Below, piece after piece: positions 34,452 to 45,799 of a DNA stretch of 64,000 nucleotides; within the stretch, counting starts at the first letter, position 1; every line of letters starts with the position of its first letter. The position numbers were made by a program, and so were the translations under genes. The notes below the pieces were generated by a model. The model saw only the letters and a list, made by a program, of their open reading frames with translations. It was not told the DNA's origin and did not search any database. The DNA comes from Haematobia irritans (taxonomy: Eukaryota; Arthropoda; Insecta; Diptera; Muscidae), in contig NC_134400.1 in the NCBI RefSeq assembly GCF_050003625.1, positions 61,442,241-61,506,240 on the forward strand, given 5' to 3'.

Positions 34452-36322
34452 ATGGAGAAAAAGGAATTTCGTGTTTTGATAAAATACTGTTTTCTGTAGG
34501 GGAAAAATACGGTGGAAGCAAAAACTTGGCTGGATACTGAGTTTCCGGAGTCTGTCCCAGGGAAATCAACAATAATTGATTGGTATGCAAAATTCAAGCG
34601 TGGTGAAATGAGAACGGAGGACGGTGAATACAGTGGACGCCCGAAAGAGGTGGTTACCGACGAAAACATCAAAAAATCCACAAAATGATTTTGAATGACC
34701 ATAAAATGAAGTCGATCGAGATAGCAGAGGCCTTAAAGATGTCAAAGGAACGTGTTGGTCATATCATTCATCAATATTTGCACGGATGAAAAAGACTGTT
34801 TTTCATATGTTTGGCTATAAACATTATATGTTTGGAACACAAATTTTTAAACACAATATTTTTGAGTGCAAGCATATAATGTTCATAAACTAGAATAACA
34901 TGTTTGGGACATATATGTTAATATGTTAGAACATATTATGTTTGGGAACATAAAATGTTTGTAAATATAATATGCTTGGATGCAAACATATATTAATTTA
35001 GAAATAGCCTATAAACATATATGTGTTAAGTAGCTTGGAGCGCTATTTAACAGGGAGCATACAATTGAATAATTTCTTCTACAATGTTTGTATTACAGAA
35101 AAAGGTGATAAGAACTAAAAAATCTCGTGGAAGTGAGAAAGATGTGGGGGAATATACAATTAGGCAGAAACAAAATTTTGAGCATTCAGGTCGAAAACCT
35201 ATGTTGTTAGCACCTATATTACCTGTTTATTTTCATAATTCATTATGATTGTAAATATATAAATAAATAAATAAAATTTTGAGCACAATATTGTTTGGGA
35301 GAATTTTTTTTAAGCATATAATATTTTTGGGTGCAAAATGCTTCCAAACATATTATATGTTCACATAATAACATATTGTGTTTTGGAAGACAACATTATT
35401 GAATTTGGATGCAAAAATACAAAATGTTTGGAACTTAGACTACCCAAACATATATTGTTTAGACCAATATGCTTTCAAACATATTATATATTGGAAGAGA
35501 TCAAACATATAAATGTTTGGGCAATACCCAAAAATGTATATGCTTGAAGCAAAATATGTTTGGGAGTATATGTTACAGAAGCGATTTTTTGTGAGCGTGT
35601 GGATATGCGGAAGCTCTGTGCAAAATGGGTGCCGCGCGAGATCACATTTTACCAAAAACAACAACGTGTTGATGATTCTGAGCGGTGTTTGCAGCTGTTA
35701 ACTCGTAATACACCCGAGTTTTTCTGTCGATATGTGACAATGGATGAAACATGGCTCCATCACTACACTCCTGAGTCCAATCGACAGTCGGCTGAGTGGA
35801 CAGCGACCGGTGAACCGTCTCCGAAGCGTGGAAGGACTCAAAGGCCGCTGGCAAAGTAATGGCCTCTGTTGTTTGGGATGCGCATGGAATAATTTTTATC
35901 GATTATCTTGAGAAGGGAAAAACCATCAACAGTGACCATTATATGGCGTTATTAGAGCGTTTGAAGGTCGAAATCGCGGCAAAACGGTCCCATATTAAGA
36001 AGAAAAAGAAAAGTGTTGTTCCACCAAGACAACGCACCGTGCCACAAGTCATTGAGAACGATGGCAAAAATTCATGAATTGGGCTTCGAATTGCTTCCCC
36101 ACCCTCCGTATTCTCCCGATCTGGCCCTCAGCGACTTTTTCTTGTTCTCAGACCTCAAAAGGATGCTCGCAGGGAAAAAATTTGCCTGCAATGAAGAGGT
36201 GATCGCCGAAACTGAGGCCTATTTTGAGGCAAAACCGAAGGAGTACTCCCAAAATGGTATCAAAAAATTGGAAGGTCGTTATAATCGTTGTATCGCTCTT
36301 GAAGGGAACAATGTTGAATAAT
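34452..36322 (+). pseudogene. Himar1-like DD34D transposase, broken
   Basis: Part 1 (34452-34780) starts MEKKEFRVLIKYCFL and covers the helix-turn-helix DNA-binding region. Part 2 (35600-36322) has MDETWLHHYTPE (first D), HQDNAPCHKS (second D) and PPYSPDLALSDFFLF (third D). Damage: a TAG after KYCFL, a 1-bp deletion after ENIKK (about 34675), a frame change around 35858, a duplication or insertion around 36000-36010, and the CAC insertion in the Q-Y-L codons. Overall identity to Himar1 appears very high, suggesting a young but dead copy. Confidence 0.9.
34781..35599. mobile_element. CACGGATG...GAGCGTG CAC element inside the mariner, TG duplication
   Basis: Flanked by TG (34779-34780, 35600-35601). 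The mariner coding sequence reads through exactly if the element and one TG are removed (CAATATT-TG-GATATGCGG). At 819 bp it lacks the tRNA-like pair but keeps the flanking 'gaataatttcttctacaatg' part. It is nearly the same as the base of 10079-11970. Confidence 0.9.
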
Positions 36323-36719
36323 AAAAACGAATTTTGATAAAAAAAAATGTGATTTTCTTTGTTAGACCGGGGACTTATCAGCCAACCTGTTACGAGGGCA
36401 GCTCAACTTCTTAGCCTAGCACAAAAAGCGCGGTATAAACAGAAAAGTTAAGTGCTTTGGAAACTTCCATCTCAGTTATGAACACATGTTTATTTTTGTT
36501 TCGATCTGGCAACTCCTTCATATAGAAACAGGTGTTCAAAGGCGCATCCGCAATTTTTTTACAATGGAAAAATTAGAAATGTGTGCTGTCATTAAATATT
36601 TACATAAAAAAGGTTTATCCGGACAAGAAATTCATAATGATATGATGAATGTGTTAGGTGAAAGTGCTCCTTCATATGCAACAGTAACAATTGGGTTGCT
36701 GAATTTAAACGTGGTCGTA

Positions 36720-37477
36720 CACTGTTAGAAAAATATGTTTTTCATATGTTCCGATATAAACAAAATGTGTTTCGGGCACAATTTTTAAACACAATATATT
36801 TAAGTGCAAACATGTAATGTTCCTAAACTAACACAAAATGATTGGGACACATATGTTAATATGTTAGAATATATTATGTTTGGGGCATGAATGTTTCATA
36901 AAAATAATATGTGTGAATGTATACATATATAAATTTACAAATTTCGAGTAAACATATATATGTTGTGATACTTTATTCAGAGAGCGACAGAGAGAGAGGG
37001 AGGGCTGAATAAAAAGATATCAACATAACACAGCGAGAATGAAATGAGAGCAATTTCTGTGAAACCGCTTGTATGTAGTTTTGGAAAACTGTTTCATGAT
37101 AAGGCCAAAAATGTAGTATGCTTAAGTCTAAATATTATTTAATTTGAATATTAGAATGAGTATTCGGAATAAAGAGAATAGACATTCGGAACCAAGAGAA
37201 TAGACATTTGAAAAAAAACAGCATATTTGTATTACAGAAAAAGATGCGAAGAACTCAAAAATTTCGTGGAAGTGAAAATTATCTGAGGAAATGAGCACAA
37301 TCTTCTTTGAGGAATTCTTCCAAGCATATACTATTTTTGGATTCAAAATGCTTCCAAACATATAATATGCTCACATAAAACAAACATATTAATGTTTCGG
37401 CAGTATCCAATAATATATGTGCTTCCTGCAAAATATGTTTGGAACATATGTTAGAGAAGCGATTTTTTTTGAGGGTG
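36720..37477. mobile_element. CACTGTTAG...GAGGGTG CAC element, TA duplication
   Basis: Flanked by TA (36718-36719, 37478-37479). Excising it with one TA restores the mariner frame RGR-T-SIEDEP. At 758 bp it lacks the tRNA-like pair. Its ends match 60300-62076. Confidence 0.9.
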
Positions 37478-38698
37478 TACAAGCATTGAAGATGAACCAT
37501 GTAGTGGACGTCCAAAAACAGCAACAACAACAGAAATTGTAGCCAAAGTGCATGATATGGTATTAAATGATTGACGAATAAAAGTGCGTGAAATTGCTAA
37601 TATCATGGGCATCTCAAATGATCGAGTCCATTTAATTTTGCATGAAGAATTACATATGAAAAAGCTTTCTGCAAGATGGGTGCCGCATTTGTCAACAGTC
37701 GATCAAAAACGCATAAGAATGAACATTTCTCAAACTTGTTTGGATCGTTTTAAACGAAATAAAATGGATTTTAAGCGTCGTTTCATAATTAGTGATGATA
37801 CATGGATCCACCACTATACTCCAGAGACAAAAGAACAATCCAAATAATGGACTGAAGCTGGAGGAAGTGCCCCAAAGAAGGCAAAAACAATTCAATCGGC
37901 TGGTAAGGTTATGGCAACGGTGTTTTGGGACTTCAAAGGTATTTTATTGATTGACTATCTGCACGCACAGAAAAAACATGTTTGAACATGGTTGCCGCAT
38001 CCATTTAATGCTTATCTAGAGTAGGTAATTGTCGCGAAAACCATGTATTTTGTCTTTGTAAAAATAATTTCGAGCGGAGAAAAATATAACATATGCTGGC
38101 AATAAGCATTTAAATGGTTCTCAAATGCCGCAAACATGTTCTATTATTTAAATGATAGAATTTGAGACCATTACATGGTCGGGAAAATCATGTACATTAC
38201 CATTCGATTTTTTTTACTTTTTTGCAGAGAAAAAAGTATTTTTATAGGTTACGTATAGACATGTCTAGAACCATTACATGGCCATAAAGACCATGTACAT
38301 TGTTTTCGTGACCATTTAATGTTTTATTTTATAAAACATTGAACAGGTACACACGATTTTCATTTTGCGCGTCAGTCGTGTGTTGATTGTTTCTTGGAAT
38401 GGACGGAGAATATTACTGTGTTATGTGTTAATTTATTTATTCAGAAATGGCACGTGGTTTTATGTGAACCCAAAAATGGGAAGTGTAATTGAAAAATTGA
38501 CCTGTTTTTGTTCTGCATTGTGCTATATGATATTTTTATTTACAGTTACATGATGTCTGCGTTTGTACATTTGATGGGCACGAAGTAAATATGGAATGAT
38601 TACTTATTGTTGAAGTTGAACCAAAATAGGGTGTGTAAAAATATGCGATGTTTTTTGATCTTTTTTTTCAAAAAGATCAAAAAATTTTAGGTTTTGAC

Positions 38699-41587
38699 TA
38701 GGGCTGTGGAGTCGAGCCAATTTTGGTCGACTCCGACTCCAGCATTTTCATCAGCTCGACTCCGGGTAATATAACTAAATCTCATTTTAATACCACTAAT
38801 TTCTAGTTCTATTGTGGGGGTACCGTAAGTGGATCGATATAAAGTATCTATTAATTTATGTGTGCAAAAAAAGATCTTAATTTCACATTAGATGCCAATT
38901 GAACTCTATATTTCAAATTTAGGGCAATGTTTAATAAATAAAATAATAATATAAATACCCATCATAATATGAGTAGATACCAACAGTATATGTATTTGTG
39001 GACCAAAATTATTGATACTATCTCAAATCCTTTAAATTTGTTGCGAGCTATATAAAGGATTATATTCCCATATGTATGGATTTGAATCTGAATCGATTTA
39101 GACAAAATTATATATACTTCTACAAAATCTATGTACTTAAAATTTAAATCTAACGTTATGGGACGTAACACAATTTTAACAAAAAATAAAAATTCAAGGA
39201 AAGTCTAAAGTCGGGTGGGCCGATTATAAAATACTCTGCACAACTTTGTATTTAGATCTACATTTTGATAAAATCTCAAATCAGACTTCTACAAAATCTC
39301 GGGCAATATTTGGGAAATATTTATAATTGTTTAGACAATTTCGCAAAAATGCATTTATGATTCACTCATTGAAAAATTTGAAAATTTGAGTCATTTCTAA
39401 AAGTTTTCGACTTAGCAGTGAGTATCAGTGAGCATACAATTTTGGAAAAATTTTTGTCTAGTAAATAAAATTTTGACTAAATTTTCTATAGAAATAAAAT
39501 TTTGGAAAATTTTTCTATAGAAATCAAATTTTGACCAAATATATAGAAATAAAATTTTGAATAAAATTTTTATAGAAATAAAATTTGGCTAAATTTTTAT
39601 AGAAATAAAAGTTTGAAAAAATTATCAATACAATTTTATTACAAATGCAATTTAAAAAAAAATTGTGTAGCAAACAAAATTTTGCAAAATTTTCTATAGA
39701 AATAAAATTTTGACTAAATTTTCTGTAGAAATAAAATTTTGACTAAATTTTATGTAAAAAAAAATATTTCTATAGTAATAAAATTTTGAATACATTTTTT
39801 ATAGCAGTGAGTATCATTGAGCATCAGTAAGAAAAACATTTTGAGAAAATTTGCTATAGAAATAATTTGACAATTTTTTCTTATAGAAATACAATTTTGA
39901 AAAAATTATCAATAAAAATACAATTTTAGAAAAAATTTTATGTAGTAAATAAAATTCTGCAAAATATTCTGCAGAAACAAAATTTTGACTAAATTTTCTA
40001 TAGAAATACAATTTTGACAAAATTTTCTATAGAAATAAAATTTTGACCAAAATTTCTAATAAAAAAATCTATTACTATAAAATTTTGGCAAAATTTTCTA
40101 TAGAAATAAAATTTTCACTTATTTTTTTATAGAAATAAAATTATCAATAGAAATAAAATTTTGAAAAAATTTTTGTGAACAAACAAAATTTTGCAAAATT
40201 TTCCATAGAAAAAAATATTTCTATAGTAATAAAATTTTGAATAAATTTTTTATAGAAATAAAATTTTGACAAAATTTGCTATAGAAATAAAATTTTGACA
40301 AAATTTTCTATAAAAAACAACTTTGAAAAAATTTTCTGTCAATATTCCACATATGTATATTGCCTTAAAATAAAATAAAAAAAATTTCCATTGTTCCATT
40401 TCAAATATATAGAAATAAAATTTTGAATAAAATTTTTATAGAAATAAAATTTGGCTAAATTTTTATAGAAATAAAAGTTTGAAAAAATTATCAATACAAT
40501 TTTATTACAAATGCAATTTTAAAAAAAATTGTGTAGCAAACAAAATTTTGCAAAATTTTCTATAGAAATAAAATTTTGACTAAATTTTCTGTAGAAATAA
40601 AATTTTGACTAAATTTTATGTAGAAAAAATATTTCTATAGTAATAAAATTTTGAATACATTTTTTATAGCAGTGAGTATCATTGAGCATCAGTAAGAAAA
40701 ACATTTTGAGAAAATTTGCTATAGAAATAATTTGACAATTTTTTCTTATAGAAATAAAATTTTGAAAAAATTATCAATAAAAATACAATTTTAGAAAAAA
40801 TTTTATGTAGTAAATAAAATTCTGCAAAATATTCTGCAGAAACAAAATTTTGACTAAATTTTCTATAGAAATACAATTTTGACAAAATTTTCTATAGAAA
40901 TAAAATTTTGACCAAAATTTCTAATAAAAAAATCTATTACTATAAAATTTTTGCAAAATTTTCTATAGAAATAAAATTTTTACTTATTTTTTTATAGAAA
41001 TAAAATTATCAATAGAAATAAAATTTTGAAAAAATTTTTGTGAACAAACAAAATTTTGCAAAATTTTCCATAGAAAAAAATATTTCTATAGTAATGAATA
41101 AATTTTTTATAGAAATAAAATTTTGACAAAATTTGCTATAGAAATAAAATTTTGACAAAACTTTTTATAGAAATAACATTTTGACAAAATTTTCTATAAA
41201 AAACAACTTTGAAAAAATTTTCTGTCAATATTCCACATATGTATATTGCCTTAAAATAAAATAAAAAAAAAATGTCGATTGCTCGAAATATTGCAAATAA
41301 ATTGATATGGTCATTAAAATGGATCGATCCAGCCAATCTGCTAGTCTAACATTCTAGGAAACATAAAAAGATAGCCGTAATTGGAAGTTGATTTTCATTT
41401 ACAATCATGTTGTACATTGATCGAATGAATAACGCAATGGAAACTAATTTGCGTAAAAACTTGCTTAGTTACAAAAATGTGAAGTGTTTTAAAAAATTTG
41501 GTTTAGCCGGAGTCGGAGTCGAGCAAAATTTTTACGACTCCGACTCCAGCAAAATCTTCAGACTCCCACTCCGACTCCACAGCCCTG
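38699..41587. mobile_element. hAT-like element 1 (CAGGGCTGTGGAGTCG ends)
   Basis: Left end TAGGGCTGTGGAGTCGAG (the first base of the usual C is mutated). Right end GACTCCACAGCCCTG. The 8-bp flanks are GTTTTGAC and GTTGTGAC (one mismatch). The empty site is the reverse complement of about 4333 ('aggttgtgac'). The 2.9-kb interior holds minisatellite and a fragment of DINE type, but no transposase. Confidence 0.9.
39470..41220. repeat. tctatagaaataaaattttga minisatellite with 0.87-kb tandem duplication
   Basis: Degenerate units of about 28-30 bp fill this stretch. On top of that, about 39536-40400 is repeated at 40402-41290 (offset 866 bp at the left and 888 bp at the right). Both copies carry the landmark 'gtcaatattccacatatgtatattgcc' and the same 68-codon minus-strand frame. 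hAT element 2 has only one copy. Confidence 0.85.
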
Positions 41588-41954
41588 GTTGTGACCATGT
41601 TCTTCTAACGGGAAGAAAAACATTTTTGACAAATACCATCAATATAATAACATTTTAGATGAGGACAATTTTATTTTTCTTAGAACCATGTTCGCTGAGC
41701 CAACATGGTTGCAGGTGAAAATGTTACATGGTTGCCGCAAAACTACCTCCTATCATATTATTTTGCTCTTCGAATATGATTGTGACAATCATGCTTCTTC
41801 TCTGCGTGTGCAAAAGGGTAAAACAATAAATTCAGAGTACTATTGCAACCTTTTGGATCAATTAAATGTACAAATTCGAGAATGACGTCCTGGCTTACAA
41901 CACAAAAAAACATTTTTTCATCAAGACGACCCACCAGCGCACAAGAGTGTTTTA

Positions 41955-42196
41955 TGCGCTTTACAGACTTTCAGTTATTCCGGACGACAGTGCTCGTGTC
42001 GAACATATCCCATATATTGTGCACATTATAAGTTAAGTCCGAAGGCATAATCGATACTGCTGCATGTTTATGGGATCGATAACACATTTACCGATTATTT
42101 AGTCATCGCCGACAAGTCGTATCGATCCGACGCACTGTAAGATTCTTTACAAACACCGACATTCCGTCCGGAATAACTGATAGTCCCTAAAGCGCA
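41955..42196. mobile_element. 242-bp inverted-repeat MITE, TTA duplication
   Basis: The inverted repeats are about 33 bp: TGCGCTTTACAGACTTTCAG and, inverted from the other end, TGCGCTTTAGGGACTATCAG, both continuing TTATTCCGGACG. Flanked by TTA on both sides (41952-41954, 42197-42199). It is the only copy in the window. Confidence 0.75.
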
Positions 42197-42201
42197 TTAA
42201 C

Positions 42202-43021
42202 CAGCGATGCCAATTTAGCTATTTTCCCGCTAGATTTGGCTTTTAGCGGAAAAAAATGAATTTAGTTTTTTTCTGGTTTTTTTTTCAAGACCGTCTTAGC
42301 TATTTTTGGCTTTTTTTTATTTTCCACATATTTCTATTGAAATATGGATAAAACGGCGTTTTCTGCCAGAATAAGGTTTTCCACATATTTCAAAGCTCAA
42401 TTGAAACATTACATTTAGAAGATTAGCACTTGACTCGTTTATCCTTTTCATGTTATTATAATATTCTAAATTTATTATGATATTACTAAATTAAAATAGT
42501 AGATGTGAATTGCTGAATTGCTTTGTACGCTGAAAAAATATTGTGGTGAGGCCAAAGAGTTCATGTCCCTAAAATACGAACGCGAATTTTGGTTATAATA
42601 GCATTTGTGAATTTCTCTTATATAAACTTTTTTCCTTGTCCAAAAGCCGATAAAGTCGTTTTGTCCTTATAGTTAAGTGATTCAACTTAAAAATGGGTAT
42701 CTTTACATAAAAGAAGTCTAGGGTCAAAATTTTTCAAATTAAAGAAAAAGTCTCTAAATTTGTGGAGTTTTTATATCTTGACCACAAACCAAAAAAAGCG
42801 TTAAAAATAGGAGATGCTTTTCAACACTTTAGTTTAAAAACGTATACATAGAATAATTTCTACTTGAAGTCGAGTCTGAATTTGGAAATTTAAATGGTCG
42901 TTTGCGCGTTTTTAAAGCTCTTTGATAGCTCATGAAGAAAAAGCTAAAAAAATAACGAATAAATTCCAATTCGGAATCAATACCAAAATCACTTGTGTAC
43001 AAATTCTTTCTGGCAACGCTG
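42202..43021. mobile_element. Small hAT-like element (CAGCGATGCCA...TGGCAACGCTG)
   Basis: Terminal inverted repeats CAGCGATGCCA / CAGCGTTGCCA. Flanking sequence is consistent with a GTTTTAAC-type duplication in the mariner, partly hidden by the TTA MITE on the left and a short extra repeat on the right. It contains a MITE at 42538-42997. No coding sequence. Confidence 0.65.
42538..42997. mobile_element. MITE of the CACTGAAAAA family, TA duplication
   Basis: It starts CGCTGAAAAAATATTG (decayed CACTGAAAAA) and ends CACTTGTG, flanked by TA (42536-42537, 42998-42999). Interior words match 14404-14951, partly in reverse. Confidence 0.7.
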
Positions 43022-43367
43022 GTTTTAATTTAACAATGGCTAAAATCAACGAATTAAAGTACGAGTTGCTTGACCACCATCCTTATTCTCCTGATTTAGC
43101 TCCCAGTGACTTTTACTTGTTCCCAAATCTAAAAAAAATCATTGCTGGCAAGCGTTTTACCTCAAATGAAGATGCAATTACAGTTGTAAATCACTATTTT
43201 GAAGACCTTGAGGAAAACTATTTTAATCAAGGGATAGAATTGCTAGAAAAGCGTTGGACTAAGTGTATTGAAGTTTCAGGAGATTATATTGAAAAATAAA
43301 AATATTTTTGAAAAACTAACTATTCTCTTTCATTGATAGGCTAAGAAGTTTCCGAACCGCCCTCGTA

Positions 43368-43516
43368 TGTATAATTTTATGCATTTTTTTACTGAGTTAG
43401 TTTTCACTTTAGCGGATAAACTCGAACTTAATACTCACCTATAAGCAAAATTTGCTTTGGGTTGTTCTGTGTGCATTGCAATCGGTTTAATTGCTTGAAT
43501 ATTATTGTGAGTTGAC
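43368..43516. other. Short unassigned stretch
   Basis: About 150 bp between the mariner and the next CAC element. Nothing recognised. Confidence 0.3.
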
Positions 43517-44512
43517 TACACGGACGAAAAAGACTGTTTTTCATATATGTGGGTGTAAAAAGTATATGTTTGGAACTCAAATTTTTTAACAGAATATTTT
43601 TAAGTGCAAGCATATAATGGTCATAAACTAGCATAACATGTTTCGACATATATGTTAATATGTTAGAACATATTATGTTTGGGACATAAAATGTTTGTAA
43701 ATGTAAACATATATTAATTTAGAAATAGCCTATAAACATATATGTGTTTAGAAAGAGAGACCTAGAGAGTATGCTGGAAGTAACCAATTGGCGCCTTAAA
43801 AATATATCCACACAAAGAAAATTTCGTTAAATTTGTTTTCTGCCAGTGTATGCCCTAAGGTGAAACATAATCTGTTTGAACAATACAAACAATATTTTGT
43901 TTGGTCCAATCCTGAAAATATATATGCTTGAAGCAAAATGTCCCAGCAAAAAAAGCGTCGCCAAAAAAGTAATGAAAATGTTCTTTTTGGATCCGGAAGT
44001 GGTGCAAAATTGACGCAGAAGCGATGAATTTAACACGGGCTTGTCATAGGACGGAAGTCCTCCATTTCAACAGCCGTTGCACTGAACTTGCATCACTTCT
44101 TTAGGTGTGATCCGAATTCAATGTTTTGGATGTAAATTAAAAAATTCTGTGATATTTTGTCAAATAAATAATTTTTATAATTTTTTATAATTTTTAATGT
44201 TTTCTATCGCTTGTCGGAAACGTTTGACCTCAAATATTTTAAAAAATTCACAATTTTTTCAGATTGGACTTTTGGATTGGATTGGACATTTTTTTTTTCG
44301 ACAAAATTTAAATGATTTGTACCATTTTATGAGTTCTTAAAGGGTGATACGGTCAAAATTTGTTCGCGTGTAAATCGGTGAAATCGTTTATTTAAAAAAT
44401 CAAATTAAATTTCTTTTTCAAGTTCAATTAGTATAAAATTCAGGAAAATTATTCAGTTAGGCTTTCGCTTTTCCAAATCCGAATTGCCGGGCCTCACGCT
44501 TGACACCTGCCA

Positions 44513-45799
44513 TCAGATTTGGCACAGCCACCTTGTCCACCTTCTTCGCCGCAGAAAGCCAGTTTGCCTTGAACTGTTGCTCGTCCTTAACAGTTGTTTG
44601 GTCTTCTTTAGGTTGAGCTTGACAATAGCCCAGTATTTCTCAATTGGGCGGAGCTCTGGCGTGTTGGGAGGGTTCTGGTCCTTGGGAACCACCTGCACCC
44701 TGCACCACCTGTTGGCGGCGTACCACTCCATGGCCATTTTACCGTAATGGCAAGATGCCAAATCCGGCCAAAACAGTACGGAACAACCGTGTTTCTTCAG
44801 GAAAGGCAGCAGACGTTTATTCAAACACTCTTTCACGTAAATTTCTTGATTGACAGTCCCGGAAGCTACGAAAATGCTGCTTTTCAAGCAACAGGTACAG
44901 ATGGCTTGCCAAACCAGATATTTCTTTGCAAACTTTGACAGTTTTATGTGCTTGAAAATATCTGCTACCTTTCCCCTTCCTTTTGCCGTATAAAACTCCT
45001 GTCCTTGTAGTCGGCTTTGACGTAGGTTTCGTCGTCCATTACCACGCAGTCAAACTTCGTCAGTATCGTCGTGTACAGCCGACGTTTATTCAAACACTCT
45101 TTCACGTAAATTTCTTGATTGACAGTCCCGGAAGCTACGAAAATGCTGCTTTTCAAGCCACAGGTACAGATGGCTTGCCAAACCAGATATTTCTTTGCAA
45201 ACTTTGACAGTTTTATGTGCTTGAAAATATCTGCTACCTTTCCCCTTCCTTTTGCCGTATAAAACTCCTGTCCTTGTAGTCGGCTTTGACGTATGTTTTG
45301 TCGTCCATTACCACGCAGTCAAACTTCGTCAGCATCGTCGTGTACAGCCGCCGGGGTCGCGCTTTGGCCGTCGTATTTTGTTTACCATCGCGATTTGGAT
45401 TCACTACCTTCTTGTAGTCGATAGTCCGGCTCGCTTTTTGGCTCGATGCACGGTTGTAGACGATACACCCAGCTTATTTGCGGCATCTCGGAGAGAGAGG
45501 TTAGTGTTTCGCTTGAATCTACCGGCAACTCTCTTTGTCGTCTCAGCGGCTTCCGGTTTTCGATTTCCCCCCGATCCAGACTTCCTGGCTGTCGACAAAC
45601 GTTCCCCAAACACTTTAATTACATTTGTAACGGTTGATTTGGCAACTTTTAGCGATTTTGCCAGCTTTGCGTGCGAGTAGCTCGGATTTTCGCGATGCGC
45701 GAGCAAAATTTTGATAAGCTGCTCTTCTTGCTTGGACGGCATTTTGACAACTGAAGAGTGATTTCCAAAATCAAAATAGGAGCAACATTCTACACACAC
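44513..45799 (-). pseudogene. DD37E-type transposase, rearranged
   Basis: Minus strand: the N-terminal part (45404-45799) has the DNA-binding region (MPSKQEEQLIKILLAHREN, SYSHAKLAKSLKVAKSTVTN, SLRDAANKLGVSSTTVHRAK), which reads as paired helix-turn-helix domains. The catalytic parts are VVMDDETYVKAD (first D), FWPDLASCHYGKMAMEWYA (second D) and NPPNTPELRPIEKYWA (E). I count 40 residues between D and E. A 9-bp insertion (three residues) at 'ggtggtgcagggtgcaggtgg' explains the difference from the usual 37. The 269-bp duplication and a small deletion at DYK break the frame. Confidence 0.85.
44814..45351 (-). repeat. 269-bp tandem duplication inside the DD37E transposase
   Basis: 44814-45082 and 45083-45351 are nearly identical. 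Both run from 'cgtttattcaaacactc' to 'cgtcgtgtacagccg'. 269 is not a multiple of three, so it breaks the frame. The copy at 55.4 kb has a single unit. Confidence 0.9.

Larger units (their letters stand above)
34250..36390 (+). mobile_element. Himar1-like mariner (irritans subfamily), split by a CAC element
   Basis: Termini ACAGGTTGGCTGATAAGTCC and GGGACTTATCAGCCAACCTGT match the Himar1 ends as I recall them. TA duplication at 34248-34249 and 36391-36392. Removing the insertion at 34781-35599 leaves about 1.32 kb, the normal mariner length. Confidence 0.9.
37962..41808. mobile_element. Long CACGCACAG MITE inside the mariner, TG duplication, split by hAT1
   Basis: Reverse-orientation copy of 4070-5219. 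Flanked by TG (37960-37961, 41809-41810). The uninterrupted site is at 21131 ('gactatctgcaaaaggg'). It is interrupted at 38699-41587 by a hAT. The non-palindromic core (38350-38640) includes a 62-codon frame (38365-38553) and 'tttttatttacag'. Confidence 0.9.
36564..43299 (+). pseudogene. Mariner DD34D transposase in five pieces
   Basis: Piece 1 starts MEKLEMCAVIKYLHKKGLSG (36564). Piece 2 (37480-37961) has GRPKTATTTEIVAKVHDM, SDDTWIHHYTPE (first D) and VMATVFWDFKGILLIDYL. Piece 3 (41809-41954) has HQDDPPAHKS with the second D kept but N changed to D. The last piece (43025-43299) has DLAPSDFYLF (third D) and ends SGDYIEK. Stops lie in VLND-stop, EQSK-stop-W and IRE-stop. The catalytic D residues survive but the gene cannot be expressed as one protein. 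Confidence 0.85.
36393..43365 (+). mobile_element. DD34D mariner with four nested insertions
   Basis: Left terminus CGAGGGCAGCTCAACTTC and right terminus GAAGTTTCCGAACCGCCCTCG, flanked by TA (36391-36392, 43366-43367). The left TA is shared with the Himar1-like copy. Inserted material: 36720-37477, 37962-41808, 41955-42196 and 42202-43021. Removing it leaves about 1.3 kb. Confidence 0.85.

Noticed and set aside
34397..34702. 101-codon minus-strand frame
   Set aside because: Antisense to the DNA-binding part of the Himar1-like transposase.
39814..40885. Repeated 68-codon minus-strand frames rich in F, Y and K
   Set aside because: Translation of the AT-rich minisatellite, duplicated with it.
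45252..45680. 142-codon plus-strand frame opposite the DD37E transposase, and 55914-56402 on the minus strand
   Set aside because: Shadow frames antisense to recognised transposase sequence.
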